Counted from the stretch's first letter, positions 16,888 through 26,203 are shown. The stretch: DNA of 64,000 nucleotides from UBA7359 sp963976795 (GCA_963976795.1 CAXBLT010000002.1:186001-250000); one strand, 5' to 3'. A program made the numbers and translations. Notes: generated by a model not told the origin, from the sequence alone.

Positions 16888-18435
16888 CTAACTATTGCTA
16901 GTTTTCCGCTTTGCCTTAACTCGATTTACCGCTGCCGCAATATCATCCTGTTTTTTCTTTAATGCTGATTCATTATCAGTATTTTTGCCAGCAGAAACCA
17001 AGCGCTTATTCCGCTTATCCAGTTTTTGCTGTTCTATCCGGTTCTGCTTATTAAGATAGCGTTGTTTATTCTCAACTGCTTGCAATTGATTTCGTCGATT
17101 ATCCCAAATACGATTTTTTGATTGTCGATATTCATCTACCAGGGAAATATGGCTCGGACAAACATATGAGCAACAACCACACTCTATGCAATCAAACAAG
17201 TGATAATCCAACAGTCGTTCAGGGTTAAATTCTTTACTATGCCAATGCAATTGCTGAGGCTGCAACTTTACAGGGCATACCGGCGCGCATTCATCGCAGC
17301 GTATACAAGGTGATTCTTCAATTTTTGAGTTATTATTTTTGGCTGCAACAGCTAATAAACAATTTGTAGTTTTAATAACGGGGACATCGTCATCATATAA
17401 TCGAAACCCCATCATAGGTCCGCCCATAATCAAGTACTCGTATGGCTCACTATATCCACCACATTGCGCAATAACTTCATTAATAGGAGTACCAAGCAAC
17501 ACTTCAAGATTACAAGCTTGATTTACTCCGGGACCTGATACTGTAACAATGCGACTGATCAGCGGCTCGTCGTCAATAATTGCTTTTTTAACGGCAACGG
17601 CAGTACCTACATTATAACAAACAACACCGATATCAACGGGCAATCCTTCAGCAGCTACTTCAATGCCTGTTATTGATTTAATTAATTGTTTTTCTCCACC
17701 AGCTGGATAGAGACTAGAGACCAATCTTAATTTAATATCGATGTTTGCGTTACTGTCCAATGTTTCTTGCAATACATTGATTGCTTCAGTCTTATTGTCT
17801 TCAATAGCGATAACGCATTCATCTACTTGTAATGCATGCGCCAGTATTTCTATACCAGTAATAACATCTTTAGCAAAATGTCGTATCAATGTTTCATCGC
17901 AACTTATAAAGGGTTCACATTCAGCTGCATTTAAAACCAACAATTCAATATCCAGGTTAAAGCCTGGAATGATCTTCACTGCGGAAGGAAACCCGGCCCC
18001 ACCCAACCCGACAACACCAGCTTCTAGTATTTTTTGCTGGATCTTAACCGGACTCAAACTGTAAAAATCGACAATGGGTCTCTTTTTCTCGACCCATTTA
18101 TCTTCACCGTCTGCCTCAATCACAATACAAGGTGACATTGCTCCAGATGGGTTTGGGATAAGATGCTCGGCAATTTCTTTAATGTAACCCGATGTACTGG
18201 CATGGATTGGCGCACTAATAGACCCCTGTTCCTTGGCAATTATTTGACCTTTTAAAATGCGTTCTCCTGCTTTAACAATAGACAATGCAGGTAAACCAAT
18301 ATGTTGCCGTAAAGGAATTTTAACTAGACTGGGTAGTTTTGCTTTTTTTAACGGCTGCTCCAGAGAGATAGCTTTATTTGGCGGTAATTGTATACCTCCG
18401 CCAAATGGAATCGGTTTTTCTAAAACAGTAATCAT
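16888..18435 (-). CDS. rnfC: RnfC-like electron transport complex subunit
   Basis: A 515-residue soluble subunit of the Rnf (ferredoxin/NADH) complex. The N-terminal FGGGIQLPPNK and KIPLRQHIGLPA match RnfC, followed by the Complex1_51K-like Rossmann region (GLGGAGFPSAVK, near residue 170) and SLBB domain, and two [4Fe-4S] motifs, CIRCDECAPVCP and CIECGCCSYVCP. The Lys-rich C-terminal tail is common in RnfC. I place the start at 18435 (MITVLEKPIPFGGG), as the family begins about 12 residues before the GGI motif; an upstream ATG at 18510 would add 25 residues. No other rnf gene is within the window. Confidence 0.88.
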   Translation of the reverse strand: MITVLEKPIPFGGGIQLPPNKAISLEQPLKKAKLPSLVKIPLRQHIGLPALSIVKAGERILKGQIIAKEQGSISAPIHASTSGYIKEIAEHLIPNPSGAMSPCIVIEADGEDKWVEKKRPIVDFYSLSPVKIQQKILEAGVVGLGGAGFPSAVKIIPGFNLDIELLVLNAAECEPFISCDETLIRHFAKDVITGIEILAHALQVDECVIAIEDNKTEAINVLQETLDSNANIDIKLRLVSSLYPAGGEKQLIKSITGIEVAAEGLPVDIGVVCYNVGTAVAVKKAIIDDEPLISRIVTVSGPGVNQACNLEVLLGTPINEVIAQCGGYSEPYEYLIMGGPMMGFRLYDDDVPVIKTTNCLLAVAAKNNNSKIEESPCIRCDECAPVCPVKLQPQQLHWHSKEFNPERLLDYHLFDCIECGCCSYVCPSHISLVDEYRQSKNRIWDNRRNQLQAVENKQRYLNKQNRIEQQKLDKRNKRLVSAGKNTDNESALKKKQDDIAAAVNRVKAKRKTSNS

Positions 18436-18598
18436 CCCGCTATGGTTTCCCGAAAATATAGGATTAATTGAGTGTGAATTATAACATAGCATTGCGTTTG
18501 AAATTCGCATCCATCAGTTAATTGAACATATCCATTATTCGGTTTAGGTACTACAATCACAATCAACCCGTATTACCTGGATATCAAAAGTATCTATC

Positions 18599-19546
18599 AT
18601 GCTGACACTGGAAAATGATAAACGTATAAAAGGCGAACTCGAAACCATTTGGGAAACACTCACTGATATAAAGTGTCTTGCTGATGCAGGTCCTGACATT
18701 CTCCGTGTTGAAGTGCTCTCGGGAGAAGGCCTCGGCATGATAAGACGCGTACACCACAGGACCAGCGGATCATGGGAAGAAGAATGCATAGAATGGGAAC
18801 CGCAGTCTCATTTCACCATGCAAGTGAGGGGGGATAATTATTTATTGCCGGTCACTTATCTGCGCCGAATAACCAGTATGGAACAAAAACAGAAAAATGT
18901 CGTAATCAAGATTAGATATGAATACACACCGAAATATGGCCCTTTCGGTTTTTTCCTGAATAAGCACCAGATCATTCCTATTCTCAATCTATTCTCAACA
19001 CAGTTAGTCGACAACCTGGCTAAGATAATTCAGCAACGAAATTTAGATATGTCGATATCGGCTGCAACAATATTACAAACTAAAAGCACAAAAATTCATG
19101 CGATAACACCAGAAACCTTAATTTCAGAAGCCTGTGAAATTCTTACCGAAAACAAGATCGGTAGTCTTATCGTGCTTAACCCAGACAATAAGATCACAGG
19201 TATTTTGTCTGAACGCGATATCGTCAAAGGTATTTCCACAACAGGGCAAGCTATATTAAATAAACCCGTCAAAGAATTCATGACACACGATGTTATTGTT
19301 AGCCGCCCGGAAGATAGTCTCGCCACACTAATGACAGTAATGAGTTCAAAAAACATACGCCACTTGCCTGTGGTTGATGATAATAACTACTTAATCGGGA
19401 TGATCAGTATTACTGATATCGTAAATGCGCGCATGTCTGAACTTGAACAGGAATCAGCAGCGATGCATCAATATATAGAGGGCCGAAAATGGCGGGAAGT
19501 CGCCATGCAAATTGGTCGTGGAGCAGCATCCGAAGAGTTTGGTTAA
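18599..19546 (+). CDS. SRPBCC-like domain fused to a CBS-domain pair
   Basis: A 315-residue two-part protein. Residues 1-150 look like an SRPBCC/polyketide cyclase-type helix-grip domain (LENDKRIKGELETIWETLTD at the start, long amphipathic helix LFSTQLVDNLAKIIQQ at the end). Residues 165-280 are a CBS pair: ILTENKIGSLIVLNPDNKI, GILSERDIVKGI, then IRHLPVVDDNNYLIGMISI. CBS pairs sense adenine nucleotides, so the N-terminal ligand-binding fold may be under nucleotide control; this is inference. Its neighbours, DUF6122 on the opposite strand and rnfC, give no clue. Confidence 0.7.
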   Translation: MLTLENDKRIKGELETIWETLTDIKCLADAGPDILRVEVLSGEGLGMIRRVHHRTSGSWEEECIEWEPQSHFTMQVRGDNYLLPVTYLRRITSMEQKQKNVVIKIRYEYTPKYGPFGFFLNKHQIIPILNLFSTQLVDNLAKIIQQRNLDMSISAATILQTKSTKIHAITPETLISEACEILTENKIGSLIVLNPDNKITGILSERDIVKGISTTGQAILNKPVKEFMTHDVIVSRPEDSLATLMTVMSSKNIRHLPVVDDNNYLIGMISITDIVNARMSELEQESAAMHQYIEGRKWREVAMQIGRGAASEEFG

Positions 19547-19549
19547 CGG

Positions 19550-19840
19550 CTAGACATACCAAACACCATTACTCGCCATACAATCTATTGAGTCCAGAAT
19601 CATATGGATGATCAATCCGATTCCAACATAACGCAATGGTTTGATAAAACAAATCATCCCATAAAAAATTATTGGTATAAATTGATGTAGTGGATGGAAT
19701 CCAATACTACATCGATTGGGCTCGTAAATCGGATCAGCAAGTAAATGGTCAAGGTCAACTAACATGGTCGAGATCATTGTCAAAAAAACGACCTGCCAAT
19801 TCGCTTTAAATACCAATAGTACCAATACTAACGGCACCAA
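19550..19840 (-). CDS. DUF6122 family small membrane protein
   Basis: A membrane protein of at least 96 residues with LDHLLADPIYEPNRCSIGFHPLH (residues 30-52), the family pattern of DUF6122, which resembles the YdjM group of metal-dependent hydrolases; three hydrophobic segments surround it. The first usual start in frame is TTG at 19840, but the reading frame continues upstream as YFILHISLHIL, which looks like the true family N-terminus, and it reaches a stop at 19880-19882 without ATG, GTG or TTG. The start is therefore uncertain or lost. It follows the nitroreductase stop at once. Confidence 0.6.
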   Translation of the reverse strand: MVPLVLVLLVFKANWQVVFLTMISTMLVDLDHLLADPIYEPNRCSIGFHPLHQFIPIIFYGMICFIKPLRYVGIGLIIHMILDSIDCMASNGVWYV

Positions 19841-19882
19841 TATATGAAGTGATATATGTAGAATGAAGTATCTCTTGTACTA

Positions 19883-20446
19883 CTAAGGCAATTCAGTCAA
19901 GACTTGTTGCAAAGGCTTTCTGATAGTTTGGGGAATTTCAGCGGGATAACCATACCAGATTAAACCAACAATTTTTTCGAGTTCTTTGTTTACCCATACC
20001 AAGTCATAAAATTGATCTTCGCGTGTTACCGGGCCTGTCGACCATTTTGTGCCGATACCTTTATCCCATAAACCAAGCATCAAATTTTGTATAACGCAGC
20101 AACATGCAGCATAGTTCTCCTGGAAAAGTAATTCGTCATTTGATCTTTGACAGGTCACAACTAACCAGCCAGGTATACCCATCCAGCGCTTGTACTTTCT
20201 TTCTGCCGCCTCTTTCCCTTTTGTTTCCATTAACATTGTCCTATTTAACTCACAAACACTGTTGACCGTTTCCTTACCTAAAGAATAAAAATTCCAGGGT
20301 TCTGTAAGATGATGGTTAGGTGCCCAACACGCCGTGGCAATCGCTGTTTTAATTACCGATATATCTGGAACCTGTTCAGAAATGAAATCGTGAATCGTGC
20401 GACGAGATTTAATTATCTCATCCAGCCCCATCTTTTTATTTGCCAT
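19883..20446 (-). CDS. Nitroreductase family protein
   Basis: A 187-residue FMN-dependent nitroreductase-fold protein. The N-terminal SRRTIHDF provides the Arg/Ser phosphate contacts (the usual RRSxR), ATACWAPNHHLTEPWNFY is the flavin-binding block, and IGTKWSTGP near residue 135 is the second FMN-contact segment. Length is typical for NfnB/YdjA-like members. The physiological substrate is unknown. It precedes the DUF6122 gene on the same strand. Confidence 0.85.
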   Translation of the reverse strand: MANKKMGLDEIIKSRRTIHDFISEQVPDISVIKTAIATACWAPNHHLTEPWNFYSLGKETVNSVCELNRTMLMETKGKEAAERKYKRWMGIPGWLVVTCQRSNDELLFQENYAACCCVIQNLMLGLWDKGIGTKWSTGPVTREDQFYDLVWVNKELEKIVGLIWYGYPAEIPQTIRKPLQQVLTELP

Positions 20447-20634
20447 ATAAACCTCAGCTTATGCGCTAGAACCATAAATGATAACTCATCAATACTAATA
20501 GGCTACCCTTATCAACTTGTTAGCTATAATTAATTTAATCATTAATAGTTAGCCATTAAAAGTTGTCACATGTATTTAATCAATTCTTAAAACTACTTCA
20601 TAATAACAAGCCCTTGTTGCTCAACAATATGGAC

Positions 20635-22416
20635 TTATTTTTTTCTTTTCTGCTCAATCTTTTTTAATAAATTTTTAACTCTTATTGACCGAGGTGCAAT
20701 TTTTTGAACTTCGTGAAGATAAGCAGCCGCAGTATCTAAATCTCCAGTATCAATAGCTTCTTTTACCTTTGGTTCATATGATTTCATTATTACTTGTATT
20801 TCTTTACGTGCATCACGATCTTTGGGATTTTCCTTAATTTGTGCCTGAAGTTTACTTATCTGGTTTTTATCCTTGAAAGAAATTAAAGATTTTTTAGCCA
20901 GTTGCGAGTCTTGCTCTGCAGATTGTATATCTTTATTAAGCATGTTTTCTATTCGTGCAATATCAGGATGATCCGGGCTTATTCCTTTAGCAAGTTCCAG
21001 ATATTGCTTTGCTTTTTCAATATCGTTGCTTTGTATATTATTCTGCGTCAGTGTCAAATATCTCTCGGCAACATTTAGTAAGCCTTTTTGTGCTTTCGTA
21101 TTATCAGGATCTAATCTAAGTATTTCCTGATATTTCTGAACAGCATTACTCCCCTCTGGTTTAGTTAAACGTAAGGCATTGATATCTTCGCTAGCTTGCT
21201 TCAAGAGTTGCGATACAACTTCTGTTTCATCAGGTCTTTCTGGCTCTACTACAGCGGACAGCTTATCCGTAATTGCTGGCTCATCAACCTTAGATGTATC
21301 CTGCTTTTTATCATCACTAAATATTGCCAAGACGAACAATACTGCAAAACCGATTAGGGCATACTTTATAATACGTCGGAATAAAGGAAATCTCTTTTTG
21401 CTTTGCAAGACGCTTTCATTATCTAATGCTTGTGTCTTTTCTAAACTTGAGTCGTTAGCATTATTTAATTTTTCTTGCCTATATTTCTGATCGACTACTG
21501 TTTCAATCTCTGACTGATCTACCTCAGGCAACACATCGAATTCCGAGATCCATTCTGTTACGGATTGTGGCCTGTTCTCCGCTTTAAAAGCTAACGCATG
21601 ATCAATTGCAGATAATAACGAGGCCGAATATCCTTCGGGCTTAATTTCTGCTGCACCAACAAATGTATCTCTACCTGCATGCAGCAACCCTTCGCTTCTA
21701 TCCATTGCTTCAGCAGGCGAACGTCCAACTACGGCACGATACATTGTCGCACCTAGTCCATAGATATCCGTCCACGGCCCTTGTTTATCGCTCTTGCTAA
21801 TATACTGTTCAAATGGAGCAAAACCGGGTGAAACCATAGCAGTAAGCGTTTGCGTTTCGTGTCCGAATGATTGCCTTGCTGAACCAAAATCGAGTAACAC
21901 AGGGCTGCCATCATCACGGATAAATATATTGGCAGGTTTAATATCTCGATGGATGAAGCCTGCTGCATGTACCTGTTTCAACCCATCTAGAATTGGCAAT
22001 ATTATCGCTGTTAATTTTTCTTCACTTAAGATCGCTTTATTTTTAAGAAGCCCATGCATTTCATTACCATGTTCGTACTCCATGACCATATAAGCAGTAT
22101 TGTTCTCAGGGAATACGGTAAATACACGAACAATATTGGGATGTTTAAATTTAGCGAGTGTTTGTGCCTCACTCATAAATCGATCTAATCCCCACTTGAA
22201 TTGTTCACCATACTCACCCGATACAGGGTGCACCGAAGAACTTTGGTCTCTAACCGCCATTTCTATCGGAAGGAATTCCTTAATGGCGACACTCTGGTTT
22301 AAATTAGTATCTTCAGCAAGATAGGTGATACCAAAACCACCTTGGCCCAGTATTTTTTTAATCGTATACCAATGTAATTGGTAACCGGGGGTTAGTGCGT
22401 TACGAGGACTATCCAT
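20635..22416 (-). CDS. Serine/threonine protein kinase with membrane anchor and TPR-like periplasmic part
   Basis: A 593-residue Hanks-type kinase. Kinase domain at residues 17-285: Gly loop GQGGFG, Lys in VAIKEFLP, catalytic HRDIKPANI, DFGSARQ and an activation-loop exit SPGFAPFEQY. A single membrane segment near 350-367 (YALIGFAVLFVLAIF) is followed by a charged C-terminal half with helical tetratricopeptide-like repeats (LLKQASEDINALRL; YQEILRLDPDNTKAQKGLL; YLTLTQNNIQ). The EFLP and FAPFEQY pattern is shared with proteobacterial kinases linked to type VI secretion or signalling, but no partner gene is adjacent. Confidence 0.9.
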   Translation of the reverse strand: MDSPRNALTPGYQLHWYTIKKILGQGGFGITYLAEDTNLNQSVAIKEFLPIEMAVRDQSSSVHPVSGEYGEQFKWGLDRFMSEAQTLAKFKHPNIVRVFTVFPENNTAYMVMEYEHGNEMHGLLKNKAILSEEKLTAIILPILDGLKQVHAAGFIHRDIKPANIFIRDDGSPVLLDFGSARQSFGHETQTLTAMVSPGFAPFEQYISKSDKQGPWTDIYGLGATMYRAVVGRSPAEAMDRSEGLLHAGRDTFVGAAEIKPEGYSASLLSAIDHALAFKAENRPQSVTEWISEFDVLPEVDQSEIETVVDQKYRQEKLNNANDSSLEKTQALDNESVLQSKKRFPLFRRIIKYALIGFAVLFVLAIFSDDKKQDTSKVDEPAITDKLSAVVEPERPDETEVVSQLLKQASEDINALRLTKPEGSNAVQKYQEILRLDPDNTKAQKGLLNVAERYLTLTQNNIQSNDIEKAKQYLELAKGISPDHPDIARIENMLNKDIQSAEQDSQLAKKSLISFKDKNQISKLQAQIKENPKDRDARKEIQVIMKSYEPKVKEAIDTGDLDTAAAYLHEVQKIAPRSIRVKNLLKKIEQKRKK

Positions 22417-22689
22417 TTGGCATTACTGTTGCTCCTTGAAGGAGAAAATTATTTTTTTTTATATATTACTACGTTCACTAACTTACTTTAACGCATGAGT
22501 TCAAGATTCGATGACAAGTATCACCGAATAAACATTTCTAATATTTTTATCTGGACATAACACGTTTTCTGCTGGTATTTGACGAAGACTATCATAATTG
22601 TCCAGATCATTTATAAACTAATTTTTATATTATATTTCAGATAGATATGATTTTTTATCTAGTAAATATTAAATTTCACAGTTGAGATA

Positions 22690-23639
22690 CAAACAAGTTT
22701 CAAGATCGGTGCAGTTTCGCGTATTACCAATATACCGATTGATACATTACGTATTTGGGAAAGACGCTATAGCGTTGTTGTACCTATTCGTTCAAATAAT
22801 TCTGATCGTCTATACCGAAACGATGATATCAATAGACTGACATTATTAAAGGTGTTGGTCGATAGAGGTGACTCCATTGGGAGCATAGCCTCGTTGGCTA
22901 ATGAGAAATTGATAGAACGTTTGGAAGTGCATGATCAAAATAAAATTCGCACAAAGCCTGACACTTCAAAAGAGGCAGTACGTGTCGTTGTTATTGGAGA
23001 GGTTTTATCATTGCAACTTGAACATTTCGATGTAGCTGCATCAAATTTTAGCTTTACAGAATTATATCGAAATGAAACTGAGTTCATGGCAAACAACAAA
23101 GATGATGCTATAGATATACTGATTTTTTAATGTCCCGCTATTCAAGGAGACCATATTAAACACATTAGTGGACTGTTTAAAAATTCAAGCGCAAAACAAT
23201 TAATTATTATTTATGGATTCACTAATAGTGCTGCAAAGAAGTTATTAAGTAAAACTTATTTTACATATATACAGGCGCCGATAACTATTGAATATCTTAA
23301 AACTCAAATAAGCAGTTTGATTTCAGAAAAACTTATCAGTGATGATATTCAATCTTTCTTTGACTTAGACAGTAAAGCACCCTTAAGGACGTATTCTAAT
23401 AATAAATTAAATTGTTTTCTGCTTCAGCGACGATTCAGTGTGAATGCCCACAACATCTTTCAAGCATGATCTTGAAATTAATTCAATTTGAAATATACAG
23501 TGCCGAATGTGCCAGTAGATTCAACAAAGATGCGCGTTTACATAAATTACTTGAAAACATGACAGGTCATGCACGTTCAATAATGGAACAAGCCTTAGGA
23601 AAGGTAATAGAAGCAGAAAGTGACGGCGAAAAGTCATAA
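22690..23639 (+). pseudogene. Decayed MerR-family regulator
   Basis: Three pieces together make one MerR-type regulator of about 300 residues. Residues FKIGAVSRITNIPIDTLRIW and ERRY (from 22699) are the winged helix; the frame is open from 22666 but has no ATG, GTG or TTG before it. A stop (TAA, 23128-23130) follows DDAIDILIF; the same frame then continues with CPAIQGDHIKHISGLFK to RTYSNNKLN. A frameshift near 23410 is needed to join the C-terminal part, ATIQCECPQHLSSMILKLI and QFEIYSAECASR, which matches the conserved C-terminus of these regulators. Lost start, nonsense codon and frameshift indicate a pseudogene. Confidence 0.8.
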
Positions 23640-23656
23640 ATTCAGAAATATATTTT

Positions 23657-24045
23657 ATGCTACACAATAAAATAATAACTTATCTCTGCTGTTGGTTTAT
23701 GCTGCTCTACGCAGGTATTGTGTCAGCTAATGATTACCAACCATATCACCCTCCAGGAAAACTTATAAACCTTGGTATGCATGTGATGTATATCGATTTA
23801 AATTCGAGTAGAAAAGCAGTATTTGCTCAAATGAATGAATTAAAATATTTTAAGGAAAGAGTCAGTTACCCGAAATTAATGGTGTATCACTTGAATCTGC
23901 ATGGAGTGACATGCAAAAAGATTTACTAAAACTCAGTAAAAATAGCTGGCAAACTATAATTAAAGATAGCAGCCATAATATCTACAAAGATGCGCCTGAT
24001 GAAGTAATCAGTAATATATTAAAAGTGGTAAATCTAACTCGATAA
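23657..24045 (+). pseudogene. Remnant of an alpha/beta hydrolase
   Basis: The 90-residue reading frame at 23657-23929 starts with a signal-like segment (ITYLCCWFMLLYAGIVSA) and PYHPPGKLINLGMHVMYID, resembling the N-terminal strand of alpha/beta hydrolases (PPGKLVDVGGxxLH). In another frame, bases from about 23880 encode SLESAWSDMQKDLLKLS and IIKDSSHNIYKDAPDEVI to a stop at 24045, which matches the C-terminal end of the fold with its catalytic His (SSHNI). The middle, including the nucleophile elbow, is missing and a frameshift joins the ends, so this is a deletion remnant. Confidence 0.65.
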
Positions 24046-24064
24046 AATAATAATCTAAACCGAT

Positions 24065-24568
24065 CTAAATTTCTCTTGAATCATAGGCCCAATGTAACAA
24101 CGCCTGTCTTTGTTTTCGTCTACATTGTAAATCATACTTTTCGCAGTTTTTTCTAATCGCGCCTCTATGCCTGACAATCGCTTTCCATCGTTTAATCTGT
24201 CGAAAATCTTCTTCTGGTATGCGTCGGCCCATATAATAACGACAATACCACTGAAACCAGCCGCGAGGGTCTTCCTCAAATATCCAGCCTTTCTTCTCCC
24301 ACTCTATTAAAGGCAATGAGGCATCAACACCATAATAATTTAGATTCGGATCTTTTTTAAGAGGAGATAGTTTTGCTTTTTTGAACCACGTGTTTGGAAA
24401 CTCATCCTGACAATCCGTCATATATTTTCCACCAAAAATGCCAAGTTCTAGCATTTCTTTTGGTTTGAGTTCTGGCTTGAAACCATGATCAAGGTTTCTA
24501 CCAATCGGCTCTTCCAGATAATAAACATAATTCGACTGCATCTTGTCTTTGACGGTAACTTTTTTCAT
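24065..24568 (-). CDS. Conserved hypothetical protein
   Basis: A 167-residue soluble basic protein, unusually rich in Trp, Tyr and Arg, with a distinctive GGKYMTDC ... WFKKAKLS and DPRGWFQWYCRYYMGRR core. I recall similar proteins in gammaproteobacteria and some eukaryotes, annotated as hypothetical, but know no function. No signal or membrane segment. It precedes nothing obvious; the lipocalin gene ends 10 bases upstream on the same strand, so it could be the last gene of a three-gene operon with the lipocalin and VOC genes. Confidence 0.7.
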   Translation of the reverse strand: MKKVTVKDKMQSNYVYYLEEPIGRNLDHGFKPELKPKEMLELGIFGGKYMTDCQDEFPNTWFKKAKLSPLKKDPNLNYYGVDASLPLIEWEKKGWIFEEDPRGWFQWYCRYYMGRRIPEEDFRQIKRWKAIVRHRGAIRKNCEKYDLQCRRKQRQALLHWAYDSREI

Positions 24569-24578
24569 ATATATTTAT

Positions 24579-25094
24579 CTATCTGGATTGATCAACATAA
24601 ATCAACTGATCTGTATCAAAACCTAACTCTTTTGACCTGCTAACAAACCTATTCATAATATCCTGACTAACTGTTGGTGTTCTTGCCAATAACCATAAGT
24701 AAGATTTGTTGTTACCTGACACAAATGAATATTGATAATTTTCCTTGTCGAGTTCAAAGATAATATAAGAGCCATAAAATGGACCGAAGAAAGACACCTT
24801 TAAATGGCCTTCATCTTTAGAACTGACAAAGAAGGCTTTACCTTTCGCCTCATTCCAGACTTTATTCTCGCTAGAATACCCTCTGTTTATTACTTTAACA
24901 CCGCCATCCTCACGTAGAAAATATTCAGCATTGACTTTTTCCAGCCCTCGTTCAAAGGAATGATCAAGTCGTGCAATTTCATACCATTTACCAAGGTACT
25001 GATTAATTTCAAAACCAGACACAGGGGTAATACCGTTAGGCAATCCCGTACACGCACTTAAAGACAAAGGAAGGAGAAGAATTAGTAAACGCAT
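24579..25094 (-). CDS. Lipocalin family outer-membrane lipoprotein (Blc-like)
   Basis: A 171-residue bacterial lipocalin. The lipoprotein signal is MRLLILLLPLSLSAC with Cys15 as the lipid attachment. The mature part starts with the lipocalin motif (YLGKWYEIARLDHSFERGL), has VNAEYFLREDGGVKVINRGY and ends with the structural Arg-containing LWLLARTPTV. Blc-type proteins bind lysophospholipids at the outer membrane. I start at 25094, since an in-frame codon at 25160 would overlap the VOC gene and bury the signal peptide. It begins directly after the VOC stop. Confidence 0.88.
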   Translation of the reverse strand: MRLLILLLPLSLSACTGLPNGITPVSGFEINQYLGKWYEIARLDHSFERGLEKVNAEYFLREDGGVKVINRGYSSENKVWNEAKGKAFFVSSKDEGHLKVSFFGPFYGSYIIFELDKENYQYSFVSGNNKSYLWLLARTPTVSQDIMNRFVSRSKELGFDTDQLIYVDQSR

Positions 25095-25095
25095 T

Positions 25096-25449
25096 TTATT
25101 TATCAGACCAAACAGCATATTCATTCCCATTCGGATCACCAAAGTGAAAACGGCGTCCACCCGGAAATGAGAATATGGGTTTAATTATCGAACCGCCAGC
25201 GTTCTCCACTTTTGATTCTGTCTTGTCCAGATCATCGCTATAGAAAACGATCAATGCAGCACCATTCTCAGTTGATGAGCTAAGTTCCGACTTGAAGAAC
25301 CCGCCATCAATACCCTCATTTGAGAAAGCAGTATAATCAGGGCCATAATCGACAAATGACCAACTAAATGCTGTAGCAAAAAATTTCTTTGCCGCTTCGA
25401 TATCCTTGGCAGGAAACTCAACATAATTGATTTTTTCATGAACATTCAT
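25096..25449 (-). CDS. VOC (glyoxalase-like) family protein
   Basis: A 117-residue vicinal-oxygen-chelate fold protein: INYVEFPAKDIEAAKKFFAT at the N-terminus, then GGSIIKPIFSFPGG and a C-terminal FHFGDPNGNEYAVWSD, the usual second betaalphabetabetabeta module with a metal-ligand Glu. Such small VOC proteins are often of unknown substrate (annotated as glyoxalase or PhnB-like). First gene of a probable operon with the lipocalin. Confidence 0.85.
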   Translation of the reverse strand: MNVHEKINYVEFPAKDIEAAKKFFATAFSWSFVDYGPDYTAFSNEGIDGGFFKSELSSSTENGAALIVFYSDDLDKTESKVENAGGSIIKPIFSFPGGRRFHFGDPNGNEYAVWSDK

Positions 25450-25539
25450 AACACATTTCAGTTTAATTGAATTGAATTATTAAAGAGAGTAGATGATTAT
25501 ACGCTTACCTTGAAAACTCACAAAAAAGAGAGGTTTATT

Positions 25540-25866
25540 ATGTCAAAAATGCAATGGACCGAGCTGAAAGATGCACCTGTTAATGAGTTATTTGATGGCA
25601 TTCGCATGCAAATACTGATGGAAGACGAAACCGGCATCAAAGCGATGCTAGTTGAATTTGACCCAGGGTCATGTTGGGAAGGTGGTGACGATGTTCATGA
25701 ATCAAGCTCAGAAGAGGTTTATATTGCTTCTGGTGTCTTTAGTGATGGAGAACGTGATTACCCTGCTGGCACATATATTCACATGCCTAAAGGTTCTGCA
25801 CATGTCCCTCAGTCTAAAACCGGGTGCACTGTCTTTGTCTTTTACCCTGAAGGCAGACCTTTATAA
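25540..25866 (+). CDS. Cupin domain protein
   Basis: A 108-residue single-domain cupin similar to anti-sigma ChrR-type or quercetinase-like cupins: VEFDPGSCWEGGDDVHESSS gives the first metal motif region, EEVYIASGVFSDGERDYPAGTYIHMPKGSAHVP (about 62-94) the second with its His. Metal-dependent enzyme or sensor; substrate unknown. The ATG at 25540 is preferred because GAGAGG precedes it; an in-frame codon at 25510 lacks such a site. It converges with the zinc-finger gene. Confidence 0.8.
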   Translation: MSKMQWTELKDAPVNELFDGIRMQILMEDETGIKAMLVEFDPGSCWEGGDDVHESSSEEVYIASGVFSDGERDYPAGTYIHMPKGSAHVPQSKTGCTVFVFYPEGRPL

Positions 25867-25877
25867 TAGACGGGCTC

Positions 25878-26171
25878 TTACTTTTTAAGCTTGTGTGGAT
25901 TTCGATTTGGGCAAGTCTTGTCGCTGCAACGATCGGGGATTGTCTTGGTACCTTCAACGATTAATGCCCCACATTTCTTATCGTCGCGAAGATACTTACA
26001 TTTTTTTCCAGTTGGCCGCGTTTCAAGGAAAAAATTACATCCTTTAGCTGAGCATCTATAAACAGGTCCAAATCGACCACTCGCTGGCTCAAGTGTACCT
26101 TTGCCACACAGTGAGCAGCTAACACCCGTTGGTTTTAAGTCTTCAAATTTAGAGGCTATTGTCATTATCAT
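25878..26171 (-). CDS. Small topoisomerase-type C4 zinc-finger protein
   Basis: A 97-residue protein with eight or more Cys in two C4 modules (CSLCGKGTLEPASGRFGPVYRC, and CKYLRDDKKCGALI ... CSDKTCPN). The FGPVYRCSAKGCNFFLE spacing is that of the C-terminal zinc ribbon of topoisomerase I. Such stand-alone ribbons probably bind DNA or RNA. A second ATG (26165) is possible. Nothing in the neighbourhood indicates a partner. Confidence 0.7.
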   Translation of the reverse strand: MIMTIASKFEDLKPTGVSCSLCGKGTLEPASGRFGPVYRCSAKGCNFFLETRPTGKKCKYLRDDKKCGALIVEGTKTIPDRCSDKTCPNRNPHKLKK

Positions 26172-26203
26172 TACTGCTTACCATCTTTACATTCATTATG
26201 TTT

